Program-made: the position numbers and the translations under genes | In this document: piece by piece, positions 27,155 through 35,989 of the stretch | Layout of the letters: every line of letters starts with the position of its first letter | Position numbering within the stretch: the first letter of the stretch is position 1 | The notes under the pieces: generated by a model | Seen by the model: only the letters and a program-made list of their open reading frames with translations | Told to the model about the DNA's origin: nothing | The model's database searches: none | Source of the DNA: Micromonospora ferruginea | GTDB lineage: Bacteria; Actinomycetota; Actinomycetes; Mycobacteriales; Micromonosporaceae | Length of the DNA: 64,000 nucleotides | NCBI RefSeq assembly: GCF_013694245.2 | Contig: NZ_CP059322.2 | Span: 5,835,001-5,899,000, forward strand | Reading direction: 5' to 3'

Positions 27155-29000
27155 CCCAGAGCCGGTCGCCGAGCCGGCTGCGTCGCACCCAGCGCAGCCC
27201 GGCCAGCCGACGAGGCTGCGGTGCGCGTGGACGCGGCGGCGCGGTGACCCGCGCGTAGGTGGCGCCGGTCGGCGGGCGGCTGGTGCCCGGCTCCAGGTGA
27301 CCGGAGGCGACCGCGAGCGCGGTGAACTGCTGCAATACCCGCGGGTCCGGTCCCTTGCCTCGGGCGGCGGCGCGCAGCGCGCGTTCCACGGCGGGGCGGC
27401 GGATCAGGTCGGTGAGCGGTCCGTGCGCGGTGTCCAGCAGTTCGGCCACGGTGGCGACGCCGTCGCCCTCCCAGATCCGGGTGGCCCGCGACGGCCCGGT
27501 GGCGGCGCTGACGAACGGCACCTCGGCCCACTCCGGCACGAGCCGGGCGATCAACGCGGTGTGCGGCAGTCGGGCCCGCTTCTCGGCGACGCCGCACGCG
27601 AACGTGGTGGCGACGAAACCCGGCGCGAGGAACGGGGTGACCATGCCGGTGGTGTAGGCGGAGGTGCACCAGCGACGCATCCGCTCGACCAGGTAGAGGT
27701 AGTCGATCAGGTGCTCGTCGCGCAGCCCGAGGTCGCGCGCGTGGGCGAGCACCGCGGCGACCCGGTCCCGTTCGGCGGCCAGCGCCTCGGGCGCCGCCGC
27801 GCCGTGCGGGAGGGCGGCGAGCAGCCGCGCCGGACCCGCCTGCTCCGGCGTGGGGGCGGGGTCGGCGTCGGCCCGGGGATACCAGTAGCCGACCGCCAGC
27901 TCGCCGGCCGCGCCGGTCAGGCTCGCCGGGCGGATCGTCTCCGGCAGCCGGGTCCGTGCGGGCGGCCGCACCAGATAGGTGGACGGGAACTGGTGGTCGT
28001 GCAACTCGGCGAGGCGCCGGGCCCGCTCGCGCAGTCCGACGCCGAGGACGTCGGCCGGCGCCGCGGCGGGCACCGTGCGGTGCGGCAGGTCCAGCCCGCG
28101 CCGGCGCAGGCGCCGCACGAGTTCCCGGGCCACGTCGGCCTCGGCCGGGGTGTCGTCGTGGGTGACCAGGTTCGGCGTACGGCCGGCGGCGACCAGCGTC
28201 GCGGCGATGAGCCGTGAGTCCTTGCCGCCGGACAGGCCGAGCGTGACCTCCCCGTCGTGCAGCCGGTGCAGGCTCTCGACGGCGCGGGTCAGCGCGTCGG
28301 CGGCCCGGTCCAGCCGCTCCGCGACGGGTCGTTCCCGTTCGGCGAGGCCGGCGCGCACGACGTCGTCGACCGCGTACCGGCACTCGGTGGTGAGTTGCCA
28401 GCCGCCGGTGGCGCGACGACGCCCGGTGACCCGCTCGCCGGGCCGGAGCAACCGGATGTCGGCCAGCGGGGAGAGGTCGCCGCCGAAGTGGCCGCAGAGC
28501 AGGTACGACGTCCAGCCGGCGAAGTCGGGGCGGGGTGCGCCGTGCAGGAAGGCGGCCAGCAGGCCGGGCCGGGTGCACCAGGCGGTGACCCCATCGGCGG
28601 CGCCGGTGAACACCCGGGCCATGCCCAGCCAGTCCTGTTGCAGGGCGAAGCGGTCACCGTCGAGGGCGAGCAGCCCGAACGGCGGCACGATCGCCCGGTG
28701 CATGTCGTCACCGGCGAGCAGGCGTCGGGCGAGCGTCACCGGGTCGGGCGCGTCGACGCCGACCGGGACGCCGAGCGAGACGGCGGTGAGCGGGCCGTCG
28801 GTGGCGAGCGTGGGCCACCGGTACGCGCCGTGGTCGGCCGGGTGCAGCACCAGCACACCCCAGTCGTCGCCGCCGTACCGGTGCCGGCGCCAGCCCTCGG
28901 GCACCAGGTCGGCGACCGCCCGCGCGAAGCGTTGCTCACGGGCGGTCCGGGCGGGCCCGGGCAGTGGACGCGCTGCGGCCCAGGCCAGCATGACGTGCAT
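27123..29000 (-). CDS. asparagine-synthase-like protein lacking the glutaminase Cys
   Basis: The 625-residue protein has the PP-loop ATP pyrophosphatase signature VTLGLSGGKDSRLIAATLVA in a C-terminal synthetase domain. Its N-terminal domain resembles the glutamine-amidotransferase fold but begins MHVM, without the Cys2 nucleophile of true AsnB. It should therefore adenylate a carboxylate and use a nucleophile other than glutamine-derived ammonia. Such proteins include lasso-peptide cyclases and beta-lactam synthetases, but no precursor peptide or partner protease is adjacent, so the substrate is unknown. The ATG at 28998-29000 has GGGGGAAG upstream; the first residues may be MHVMLAWAAARP. Confidence 0.78.
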   Translation of the reverse strand: MHVMLAWAAARPLPGPARTAREQRFARAVADLVPEGWRRHRYGGDDWGVLVLHPADHGAYRWPTLATDGPLTAVSLGVPVGVDAPDPVTLARRLLAGDDMHRAIVPPFGLLALDGDRFALQQDWLGMARVFTGAADGVTAWCTRPGLLAAFLHGAPRPDFAGWTSYLLCGHFGGDLSPLADIRLLRPGERVTGRRRATGGWQLTTECRYAVDDVVRAGLAERERPVAERLDRAADALTRAVESLHRLHDGEVTLGLSGGKDSRLIAATLVAAGRTPNLVTHDDTPAEADVARELVRRLRRRGLDLPHRTVPAAAPADVLGVGLRERARRLAELHDHQFPSTYLVRPPARTRLPETIRPASLTGAAGELAVGYWYPRADADPAPTPEQAGPARLLAALPHGAAAPEALAAERDRVAAVLAHARDLGLRDEHLIDYLYLVERMRRWCTSAYTTGMVTPFLAPGFVATTFACGVAEKRARLPHTALIARLVPEWAEVPFVSAATGPSRATRIWEGDGVATVAELLDTAHGPLTDLIRRPAVERALRAAARGKGPDPRVLQQFTALAVASGHLEPGTSRPPTGATYARVTAPPRPRAPQPRRLAGLRWVRRSRLGDRLWVMVRRRVRGH

Positions 29001-29175
29001 CGGTGCTTCCCCCGAGGATGCGAAACGAGCAGCCTGTGCGCGGAACGTTAGCAACGAGTTACGCACCGGTGTTGCCGTGGGGGCAAAAGCCGCAGGACGG
29101 GCAGCCCCACGGTCGACCCGAACCGGGCAGTTTTGGATAAGCGCCAGGTCAGGGCGTTGCTCTAGCGTCGACGGC

Positions 29176-29610
29176 ATGACGATGACCTCGATCTCCCGCT
29201 CCCAGATCTACGTTCTCGACCAGGACGAGGCGCTCGACTTCTATGTCGGCAAGCTGGGCATGGAGGTGAATACCGACCAGGATCTCGGCTTCATGCGCTG
29301 GCTCACGGTCAACGTGCCGGGCGACGCGCAGCGGGAGATCCTGCTGGAGAAGCCGGGGCCGCCCGCGCTCGACCCGAAGACCGCCGAGCAGGTCCGGGAA
29401 CTGCTCACCAAGGGCGCCACCGGTGGCTTCCTGTTCCTCACCACCGACGACGCGCACAAGACGTACGCGGATCTGGTGGCCAAGGGCGTGGAGATCACCG
29501 ACGAGCCGACCGACCGGCCGTACGGGATCGACTTCGGCATCCGGGACCCGTTCGGCAACCGGATCCGGATCGGCCAGATGCACCCGCGCGAGCAGTGGGC
29601 GAACGGCTGA
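29176..29610 (+). CDS. VOC-family (glyoxalase/bleomycin-resistance-type) protein
   Basis: The 144-residue protein has the paired beta-alpha-beta-beta-beta modules of the vicinal-oxygen-chelate fold: SQIYVLDQDEALDFYVGKLG and later YGIDFGIRDPFGNRIRIGQ. The class includes glyoxalases, dioxygenases and antibiotic-binding proteins; the real substrate cannot be deduced. The ATG at 29176 is followed by a second in-frame ATG two codons later. It is divergent from the asparagine-synthase-like gene and precedes a histidine phosphatase by 67 bp. Confidence 0.88.
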   Translation: MTMTSISRSQIYVLDQDEALDFYVGKLGMEVNTDQDLGFMRWLTVNVPGDAQREILLEKPGPPALDPKTAEQVRELLTKGATGGFLFLTTDDAHKTYADLVAKGVEITDEPTDRPYGIDFGIRDPFGNRIRIGQMHPREQWANG

Positions 29611-29677
29611 CAGCGGGACTGCGGGGCGCCTCGGCGGCGGGTTAGGGTCGGCCTTCCCGATCTTGGCGAGGTGACCG

Positions 29678-30292
29678 ATGGCGACCCGACTGCTGTTCCT
29701 GGCCCGGCACGGCGAGCAGGAGGAGACCGCGACGGAGGCGCCGGAGGTCGGCCTCTCCGCCCGGGGCCGGCGGCAGGCGACGCTGCTCGGCGAGCGGCTG
29801 CGCGGGGCGCGGCTCGACGCGGTGCACCACGGGCCGCTGGCTCGGGCGGCGGAGACCGCCGCGCTGGTCGCCGCCGCGCTGCCCGGCGTCCCGGTCCATC
29901 GGGACGACCGGGCCGGCGACCACATGCCGCACGACACCGACCCCACCGGCCTGCCCGAGCGGCACGCCGCGTTCCTGGCCGAGTTCACCGAGGAGGAGCG
30001 GCGGGACGGGCCGCGTGTGACGGCGGAGGCGGTGGCCCGGTTCGCCACCGCTCCCGCCGAGGGCGACGTCCGTGAGCTGGTGGTCACCCACAACTTCCTG
30101 GTCGCCTGGCTGGTACGCCACGCGCTGGAGGCGCCGGAGCGCCGCTGGATCGGACTCAACCACGCCAACTGCGCGCTGACCGTGATCCGCTGGAGCGACG
30201 CCGGCCCACCCACCGTGATCGCCCTGAACGACGCCGCCCACCTCCCGCCCGACCTGCGCGCCACCGGCTTCCCCGACGACTACCACTTCTGA
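29678..30292 (+). CDS. histidine phosphatase (phosphoglycerate-mutase-like)
   Basis: The 204-residue protein shows the phosphohistidine motif LFLARHGEQEE near its N-terminus and a second active-site His in ELVVTHNFLVAW, the layout of the histidine phosphatase superfamily. These enzymes dephosphorylate small metabolites or proteins; the specificity is not evident. It starts at ATG 29678 with GAGGTGA upstream. A long hairpin follows the stop, shared with the convergent DJ-1 gene. Confidence 0.88.
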   Translation: MATRLLFLARHGEQEETATEAPEVGLSARGRRQATLLGERLRGARLDAVHHGPLARAAETAALVAAALPGVPVHRDDRAGDHMPHDTDPTGLPERHAAFLAEFTEEERRDGPRVTAEAVARFATAPAEGDVRELVVTHNFLVAWLVRHALEAPERRWIGLNHANCALTVIRWSDAGPPTVIALNDAAHLPPDLRATGFPDDYHF

Positions 30293-30333
30293 CGTCACGG
30301 CGTTGGCCGCGAGGCACCGCCCACCCTTCCCGC

Positions 30334-30404
30334 CGATCTTGGAGTTGTGGCACCTCTGGTAGTGGGTGAAAAGGTGCATTCGAGGTGCCACAACTCCAAG
30401 ATCG
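30334..30404. terminator. 23-bp perfect inverted repeat of the GATCTTGG family
   Basis: The left arm 30334-30356 and right arm 30382-30404 are perfect reverse complements around a 25-base loop. It lies between convergent genes, so it could terminate both transcripts. The outer CGATCTTGG resembles the palindromes near 36605, 36776 and 60815. Confidence 0.7.
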
Positions 30405-30405
30405 C

Positions 30406-30438
30406 GGAGTGCGAGCGGAGTGCGCGCGGAGTGCGAGC
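30406..30438 (+). repeat. three tandem copies of an 11-bp GGAGTGCG(A/C)GC unit
   Basis: The unit GGAGTGCGAGC occurs at 30406, 30417 (one substitution) and 30428, immediately after the hairpin and next to the DJ-1 stop codon. Confidence 0.7.
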
Positions 30439-30441
30439 GGG

Positions 30442-31098
30442 TCAGGGGTTCAGGGTCACCACGGCGTCGGCTACCGCGCGGGCGGACTGGGGGTTCTGGC
30501 CGGTGACCAGGCGGCCGTCGACCACCACGTGCTCGGTGAAGTTCGGCGCCGGCACGTGCTGCGCGCCGGCCTCGGCGAGCTTGTCGGCGAGCAGGAACGG
30601 CACCACGTCGGTCAGGCCGACGGCGGCCTCCTCGTCGTTGGTGAAGCCGGCCACCCGCTTGCCGGCGATCAGGCGCGAGCCGTCGGATCCGGTGAGGTTC
30701 ACCAGCGCCGACGGGCCGTGGCAGACGGCGGCGACCACGCCGCCGCGCTCGTGGACCGAACGGGCGATCCGGGCCAGGTCAGGGTCGTCGGGGAAGTCCC
30801 ACATGGTGCCGTGGCCGCCGGCGAAGAGGATCACGTCGTACCCGGTCGGGTCGACGTCGGCCGCCTTCGGGGTGTCGGTCACGCCGGCGGTGGCGAGGAA
30901 GTCGTTCTGGGTTTTGTCGTCGGCGTCCCGGCCGTCGGTCGGCGGCTCGCCGCCGGCCACCGACACCAGGTCGACGTCGTACCCGGCGGCCCGGAAGACC
31001 TCCCACGGCTCGGCGGCCTCGCCGACGTAGTAGCCGGTCTTGCGGCCGGTGTCACCGAGTTCGGAATGGCTGGTCAGAGCGATGAGTGCACGAGTCAT
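30442..31098 (-). CDS. DJ-1/PfpI-family protein
   Basis: The 218-residue protein has the DJ-1/PfpI nucleophile elbow GGVVAAVCHGPSALVNL with the conserved Cys-His and an upstream FAGGHGTMWDFPD. The subgroup resembles Hsp31-type glyoxalase III or type 1 glutamine-amidotransferase-like proteins. The activity is likely detoxification of reactive carbonyls, but this is inferred. It starts at ATG 31096-31098; an in-frame ATG three codons upstream is possible. It is divergent from a LysR gene, the usual arrangement for a regulator and its target. Confidence 0.87.
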   Translation of the reverse strand: MTRALIALTSHSELGDTGRKTGYYVGEAAEPWEVFRAAGYDVDLVSVAGGEPPTDGRDADDKTQNDFLATAGVTDTPKAADVDPTGYDVILFAGGHGTMWDFPDDPDLARIARSVHERGGVVAAVCHGPSALVNLTGSDGSRLIAGKRVAGFTNDEEAAVGLTDVVPFLLADKLAEAGAQHVPAPNFTEHVVVDGRLVTGQNPQSARAVADAVVTLNP

Positions 31099-31170
31099 GC
31101 CGTCCATGCTGGCGCGCCGAGCCATAGCTGACCAATAGGTAAGAGTCACGTCGGCGATAGGTTTGCTGAT

Positions 31171-32055
31171 GTGAAGGCGTCGCTGGACCTGCTCCGCAGC
31201 TTCCTGGCCGTACACCGCGCGGGCTCGATCACCGGCGCGGCCGAACTGCTGGGTGTGGCGCAGCCCACGGTGACCGCCCAGCTCCGGGCGCTGGAGGAGG
31301 CGGTCGGCCGGCCGCTGTTCGACCGGCTGCCGCGGGGCGTCACCCCGACCGCCGCCGGGGACGAGCTGGCCCGCCGGGTGGCCGAGCCGCTGGACCGGCT
31401 CGCCGCCGTGCTGACCGGGGCGCCGGACACCGCGTACGCCCGGACGGTCTTCCTCGGCGGGCCGGCCGAGCTGCTCGCCGAGCGGGTGCTGCCGGCGCTG
31501 GCCGGTCCGGTCGCCGACGGCCTGGAGCTGCGGGTGGCGGCCGGGATGCCGGAGGGGCTGCTGGACGACCTGGTCGCCGGCCGGCTCGACCTGGCGGTGA
31601 CGAGCGTGCGGCCGCGCCGGCGCCCGGTGATGGTCGAGCCGCTCTACGACGAGGAGTTCGTGCTGGTGGCGGCGCCGTCGTGGGCCGATCGGCTGGCCGG
31701 GCCGGTGACCCCGGCGGCGCTGCGCGAGGTGCCGCTGGTCGCCTGGGGCGAGGAGGCGCCGATCCTGCGCCGCTACTGGCGCACCGTCTTCGACACCCGG
31801 CTCACCCGGACGCCGAGCCTGGTGGTGGCGGACCTGCGGGCGGTCCGGTCGGCGGTGGCGGCCGGCGCCGGGGTGAGCGTGCTGCCCGCGTACCTCTGCC
31901 GGGGTGAGCTGGCCTCGGGCGCGCTGCGGGCGCTGCTCGCGCCGCCGGTGCCGCCGCTCAACACGCTCTTCCTCGCGGTCCGGCCGGGCGCGGCCGGGCG
32001 GCGCGAGGTGCAGGCGGTGCGGCGGACGCTGCTCGCGGCGGCGCCCGGCTGGTGA
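31171..32055 (+). CDS. LysR-family transcriptional regulator
   Basis: The 294-residue protein has a LysR HTH (LLRSFLAVHRAGSITGAAEL; LGVAQPTVTAQLRALEEAVG; RPLFDRLPRG) and a periplasmic-binding-like effector domain. It starts at GTG 31171 and is divergent from the DJ-1 gene with 72 bp between them. That gap contains two ATAGGT copies that could be part of its binding sites. Control of the DJ-1 gene is inferred from this arrangement. Confidence 0.9.
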   Translation: MKASLDLLRSFLAVHRAGSITGAAELLGVAQPTVTAQLRALEEAVGRPLFDRLPRGVTPTAAGDELARRVAEPLDRLAAVLTGAPDTAYARTVFLGGPAELLAERVLPALAGPVADGLELRVAAGMPEGLLDDLVAGRLDLAVTSVRPRRRPVMVEPLYDEEFVLVAAPSWADRLAGPVTPAALREVPLVAWGEEAPILRRYWRTVFDTRLTRTPSLVVADLRAVRSAVAAGAGVSVLPAYLCRGELASGALRALLAPPVPPLNTLFLAVRPGAAGRREVQAVRRTLLAAAPGW

Positions 32056-32065
32056 GCCGGCCCGC

Positions 32066-32521
32066 TCAGCCGGTGGCGCCGGTGAGCAGGCCGACCAGCT
32101 CGGAGGTGGCGGCCGGCGGGGTGGCCTGCGGTGGGCAGTCCACGTAGCCGACGGTGGTCGGGCCGATGGTGAGGCGGTAGCTGAACGCGTCGGCGCACAT
32201 GGTCGCCGGCACGGTGACGGCCGCCTCGGCGAGCAGGCGGGGGTCGGCGGCGAGCCGCCGCAGCCGGTCGAGGTCCGACCCGTCGAGCCGGCCGTCGCGG
32301 GCGGCGCCGGCCCGGTCGGTCTTCGTCCAACTGCCGTCCGGGCGCACGGTGATGGTGTCGGTCAGGCCGACGATGCCGCCCGAGCGCACGAGCACCACCT
32401 CGACGCCGGGCAGCCCGGTGGCGGCCGGGCCGACCGGTGCCGGGGTGTCGGCGCGGGCACAGCCGGCGAGCGGGACGAGGGCGGCGGTGAGGGTGACCGC
32501 CACGGCGTGAGCTGCTCTCAT
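32066..32521 (-). CDS. putative lipoprotein, function unknown
   Basis: The 151-residue protein has a signal peptide ending in a lipobox (TLTAALVPLAGCARADT), so it should be a membrane-anchored lipoprotein. The mature part contains two further cysteines (TMCADAF, VDCPPQ) and no recognised domain. The ATG at 32519-32521 gives a normal signal peptide; a GTG five codons upstream is possible. It converges on the LysR gene with a gap of ten bases. Confidence 0.7.
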   Translation of the reverse strand: MRAAHAVAVTLTAALVPLAGCARADTPAPVGPAATGLPGVEVVLVRSGGIVGLTDTITVRPDGSWTKTDRAGAARDGRLDGSDLDRLRRLAADPRLLAEAAVTVPATMCADAFSYRLTIGPTTVGYVDCPPQATPPAATSELVGLLTGATG

Positions 32522-32691
32522 GCCGATCGGACGCACGACGGGGCCACCGGGTTCCGGTCCACCGCGCCTCCTCATCCGTTCGGTCAGTGTCTGGGACGGG
32601 AAACCGTCGCCCTCTTTCACGTCCGTCGATGTCTCAGCTATATCTACATCAGTGACTACCCCCGTCACAACTTCTCCTTGCAGGAGGGCAC

Positions 32692-35088
32692 GTGAAAAGA
32701 ACCGTCGCCGCCGTCAGCGCAGCGCTGCTCACCAGCGGCGTGCTGGCCTGCGTCACCACCACGGCGCAAGCGGCCGCGCCCAGCGCCCCCACCCCCGGGT
32801 CCGCCGCGACCCGGGCCGACAGCCTGATCCGTACCAACCCCGGCGCCGTCCAGGGCGCGGGCGGGGAGGCGTACCGGGCGGTCCGCACCAAGGTCGACCC
32901 CTCCGGGGCGGCGCACACCCGCTACACCCGGACCTACCAGGGTCTGCGGGTCTACGGCGGTGACTTCGTCGTCCACACCGCCCCCGACGGCACCCTGACC
33001 GGCACCTCGGTCGGCCTGTCCGCCCCGCTGACCCTGGGCACCACCGCCAAGGTCGGCGCGGCCGCCGCCAAGGCCAGCGCGCGCAAGGCGTTCACCGGCA
33101 GCCTCACCTCCGTCGGCGCGCCCGAACTCTTCGTCGACGCCAGCAGCGGCAAGGGCCGGCTCGCCTGGGAGACCGTCGCCAGTGGCTGGAAGGCGGACAA
33201 GCAGACGCCGTCGAAGCTGCACGTCGTCACCGACGCCAGCACCGGCAAGGTGATCGGCTCGTACGACGAGATCGAGTCGGTGGTCGGCAGCGGCCAGGGC
33301 ATCTACACCGGCACGGTCAGCATCGACACGACGCTCTCCGGCAGCACCTACCAGATGATCGACCCGTCGCACGGCAACGGCCGTACCTGCGACATGAACA
33401 ACGGCACCTCCACCTGCACCACCTTCACCGACGCGGACAACGCGTGGGGCAACGGCACCAACTCCAACCGGCAGTCCGCCGGCGTGGACGCCCACTTCGG
33501 CGCCGCGAAGACGTTCGACTACTTCAAGAACACGCACGGCCGCAACGGCATCTTCGGCAACGGCCAGGGCGTGCCGAGCCGGGTGCACTACGGCAACAAC
33601 TACGTCAACGCCTTCTGGGACGGGTCCCAGATGACCTACGGAGACGGCTCGGGCAACGCCCGTCCGCTGGTCTCGCTGGACGTGGCCGGGCACGAGATGA
33701 GCCACGGTGTCACCGAGGCGCTGGCCGGCCTGGTCTACTCCGGTGAGTCCGGTGGCCTGAACGAGTCCACCAGCGACATCTTCGGCAACATGGTGGAGTT
33801 CTACGCCGCCGCGCCGAGCGACCCGGGCGACTACCAGGTCGGTGAGAAGATCAACATCAACGGCAACGGTACGCCGCTGCGCTACATGTACAACCCGTCG
33901 CTGGACGGCTCGTCCGACTCCTGCTGGTCCACCAGCACCAAGAACAAGGACGTGCACTACTCCTCCGGCGTGGGCAACCACTTCTTCTTCAACCTCGCCG
34001 AGGGCACCGGCGCCACCTCGTACGGCACCTCGCCGGTCTGCGGTTCGGCCCCGGCGGTCACCGGCATCGGCCGGGCCAAGGCGGAGAAGATCTGGTACCG
34101 GGCGCTCGACGTGTACTTCACCTCGAACACCTCGTACGTGAACACCACCACCCCGTCGAACACCGCCCGGGCGTACACCCTGCGCGCGGCGACCGACCTG
34201 TACGGCAACTGCTCCACCGAGTACAAGACCGTCCAGGCGGCGTGGACCGCGGTGAACGTGGCCGGCAACGACGCCCCGTGCAGCTCCACCGGTAACGACT
34301 TCTCCGTCTCGCTCTCCCCGACCGCCGGTTCGGTGGCGCAGGGCGGATCCACCTCGGCCACCGTCGCCACCGCCACCACCAGCGGGACCGCGCAGACCGT
34401 GACGTTCTCCGCGTCCGGCCTGCCGACCGGCGCCACCGCGTCGTTCAGCCCCGCCTCGGTGACCTCGGGCGCCTCGTCCACGCTCACCATCTCCACCAGC
34501 GCGAGCACCCCGGCCGGCACCTACTCGGTGACGGTCACCGGCAACGCCACCTCGGGCGCCAAGACCGCCACGTACTCGCTGACGGTCACCGGCACCGGCG
34601 GCGGCTGCACCGGCGCCGGCCAGAAGCTCGGCAACCCGGGCTTCGAGTCCGGCAACACCGGCTGGACCACCACCTCCGGCGTGATCGGGCAGTACGGCTC
34701 GCAGGGCCAGCCCACCCACGGCGGGACCTGGAACGCGTGGCTGAACGGCTACGGCACCACCCGCACCGACACGCTGGCCCAGTCGGTGAGCCTGCCGACG
34801 GGCTGCTCGACCTACAACTTCAGCTTCTGGCTGCACATCGACTCGGCCGAGTCCACCACCACGGTGCAGTACGACAAGCTGAACGTGCAGGTGCTCAACT
34901 CGTCCGGCACCGTGCTGGCGACGCTGGCGACCTACTCGAACCTGAACAAGGCCACCGGCTACACCCAGCGGTCGTTCTCCCTGGCCGCGTACGCCGGGCA
35001 GACCGTCACCCTGAAGTTCACCGGCACCGAGGACGCCTCGCTGCAGACCTCGTTCGTCGTCGACGACACCGCGCTCAACGTCTCCTGA
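32692..35088 (+). CDS. secreted M4-family (thermolysin-like) metalloprotease
   Basis: The 798-residue preproprotein has a Sec signal peptide (to about TTTAQAAA), an FTP/PepSY-type inhibitory propeptide, and a peptidase M4 domain. The domain carries the zinc motif VAGHEMSHGVTEA (His334, His338, catalytic Glu335), and GGLNESTSD supplies the third ligand, Glu358. After about residue 530 come an Ig-like Ser/Thr-rich domain (SLSPTAGSVAQGGSTSATVA) and a carbohydrate-binding-like domain starting NPGFESGNTGW. It is exported and matures by propeptide cleavage. The GTG at 32692 has AGGAGGG upstream. A strong hairpin follows the stop. Confidence 0.94.
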   Translation: MKRTVAAVSAALLTSGVLACVTTTAQAAAPSAPTPGSAATRADSLIRTNPGAVQGAGGEAYRAVRTKVDPSGAAHTRYTRTYQGLRVYGGDFVVHTAPDGTLTGTSVGLSAPLTLGTTAKVGAAAAKASARKAFTGSLTSVGAPELFVDASSGKGRLAWETVASGWKADKQTPSKLHVVTDASTGKVIGSYDEIESVVGSGQGIYTGTVSIDTTLSGSTYQMIDPSHGNGRTCDMNNGTSTCTTFTDADNAWGNGTNSNRQSAGVDAHFGAAKTFDYFKNTHGRNGIFGNGQGVPSRVHYGNNYVNAFWDGSQMTYGDGSGNARPLVSLDVAGHEMSHGVTEALAGLVYSGESGGLNESTSDIFGNMVEFYAAAPSDPGDYQVGEKININGNGTPLRYMYNPSLDGSSDSCWSTSTKNKDVHYSSGVGNHFFFNLAEGTGATSYGTSPVCGSAPAVTGIGRAKAEKIWYRALDVYFTSNTSYVNTTTPSNTARAYTLRAATDLYGNCSTEYKTVQAAWTAVNVAGNDAPCSSTGNDFSVSLSPTAGSVAQGGSTSATVATATTSGTAQTVTFSASGLPTGATASFSPASVTSGASSTLTISTSASTPAGTYSVTVTGNATSGAKTATYSLTVTGTGGGCTGAGQKLGNPGFESGNTGWTTTSGVIGQYGSQGQPTHGGTWNAWLNGYGTTRTDTLAQSVSLPTGCSTYNFSFWLHIDSAESTTTVQYDKLNVQVLNSSGTVLATLATYSNLNKATGYTQRSFSLAAYAGQTVTLKFTGTEDASLQTSFVVDDTALNVS

Positions 35089-35105
35089 CCTGACCGCCCG
35101 ACCCC

Positions 35106-35146
35106 GGGGCCCGGCGGCCACCCCACGCGGGTGGTCGCCGGGCCCC
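35106..35146 (+). terminator. strong hairpin after the M4 protease gene
   Basis: Arms 35106-35123 and 35129-35146 pair over 18 bp with one G-T mismatch around a five-base loop. It has no long T-run, as is usual in high-G+C genomes. It starts 18 bp after the stop. Confidence 0.75.
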
Positions 35147-35165
35147 GCCCGTTACGGTCAGCCCC

Positions 35166-35933
35166 ATGCCCGACGCGGAGTTGACCGTCACCGTCACCGG
35201 CCCGGTGGCGACCGTGGTGATCCACAACCCGGCCCGCCGCAACGCCATGACCCCGGCCATGTGGCGCCGGCTCCCGGTGCTGCTCGACGGCTTGGAGGCC
35301 GACCCGGCGGTGCGGGCGCTGGTGCTCACCGGGTCCGGCGGCACGTTCTGCGCCGGCGCCGACCTCGGCGACCTGGACGAGCTGCTGGCCGCCGGTGACG
35401 GCAGCATCGCGGTCGCCGCCGAGGAACGGCTCGCCGCGTTCCGCCGCCCCACCGTGGCCGCCGTCGAGGGCGCCTGCGTGGGCGGCGGCTGCCAGCTCGC
35501 CGTCGCCTGCGACCTGCGCCTGGCCGCGTCGGACGCCCGCTTCGGCGTACCGCCGGCCCGGCTCGGCCTGGTCTATCCGGTGCCCACCACGCGGCGGCTC
35601 GCCGGGCTGGTCGGGCCGTCCGCCGCCAAGCACCTGCTCTTCACCGGCGACCTGGTCGACGCCGACCGGGCGCTGCGGATCGGCCTGGTCGACGAGGTGC
35701 TCCCGGCCGGCGCGCTCGCCGACCGGGTGGCGGCGCTGACCGCCACCATCGCCGAACGGTCCCAGCTCACCGTGACCGCCGCCAAGGAGATCGTCGACGG
35801 GCGCGCCGACGCCGACCGGATCGCCTGGTGGCACGCCCAGGTGCGGGACAGCGGCGAGGCCCGCGAGGGGATCGCGGCGGTCAACGAACGCCGGCCGCCG
35901 CGCTTCGGCTGGACCCCGCCGGCGCCGCACTGA
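35166..35933 (+). CDS. enoyl-CoA hydratase/isomerase family protein
   Basis: The 255-residue crotonase-fold protein has the oxyanion-hole segments LTGSGGTFCAGADLGDL and AVEGACVGGGCQLAVACDLR. It probably hydrates or isomerises a CoA thioester in fatty-acid or branched-chain breakdown; specificity cannot be told. It starts at ATG 35166. No beta-oxidation partner genes are adjacent. Confidence 0.88.
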   Translation: MPDAELTVTVTGPVATVVIHNPARRNAMTPAMWRRLPVLLDGLEADPAVRALVLTGSGGTFCAGADLGDLDELLAAGDGSIAVAAEERLAAFRRPTVAAVEGACVGGGCQLAVACDLRLAASDARFGVPPARLGLVYPVPTTRRLAGLVGPSAAKHLLFTGDLVDADRALRIGLVDEVLPAGALADRVAALTATIAERSQLTVTAAKEIVDGRADADRIAWWHAQVRDSGEAREGIAAVNERRPPRFGWTPPAPH

Positions 35934-35989
35934 CCGCCGTTTCCCCGCCACACCCTGGGGGTACGCCCCCGAGGGTCGAACGGGGGACC

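Noticed and set aside
30406..30438. CRISPR array
   Set aside because: Units are 11 bp in direct tandem without spacers, and no cas gene is in the window.
32665..35121. 818-codon leftward open frame
   Set aside because: It is antisense to the M4 protease, Gly/Arg/Val-rich as expected of the opposite strand in high-G+C DNA, and has no family similarity.
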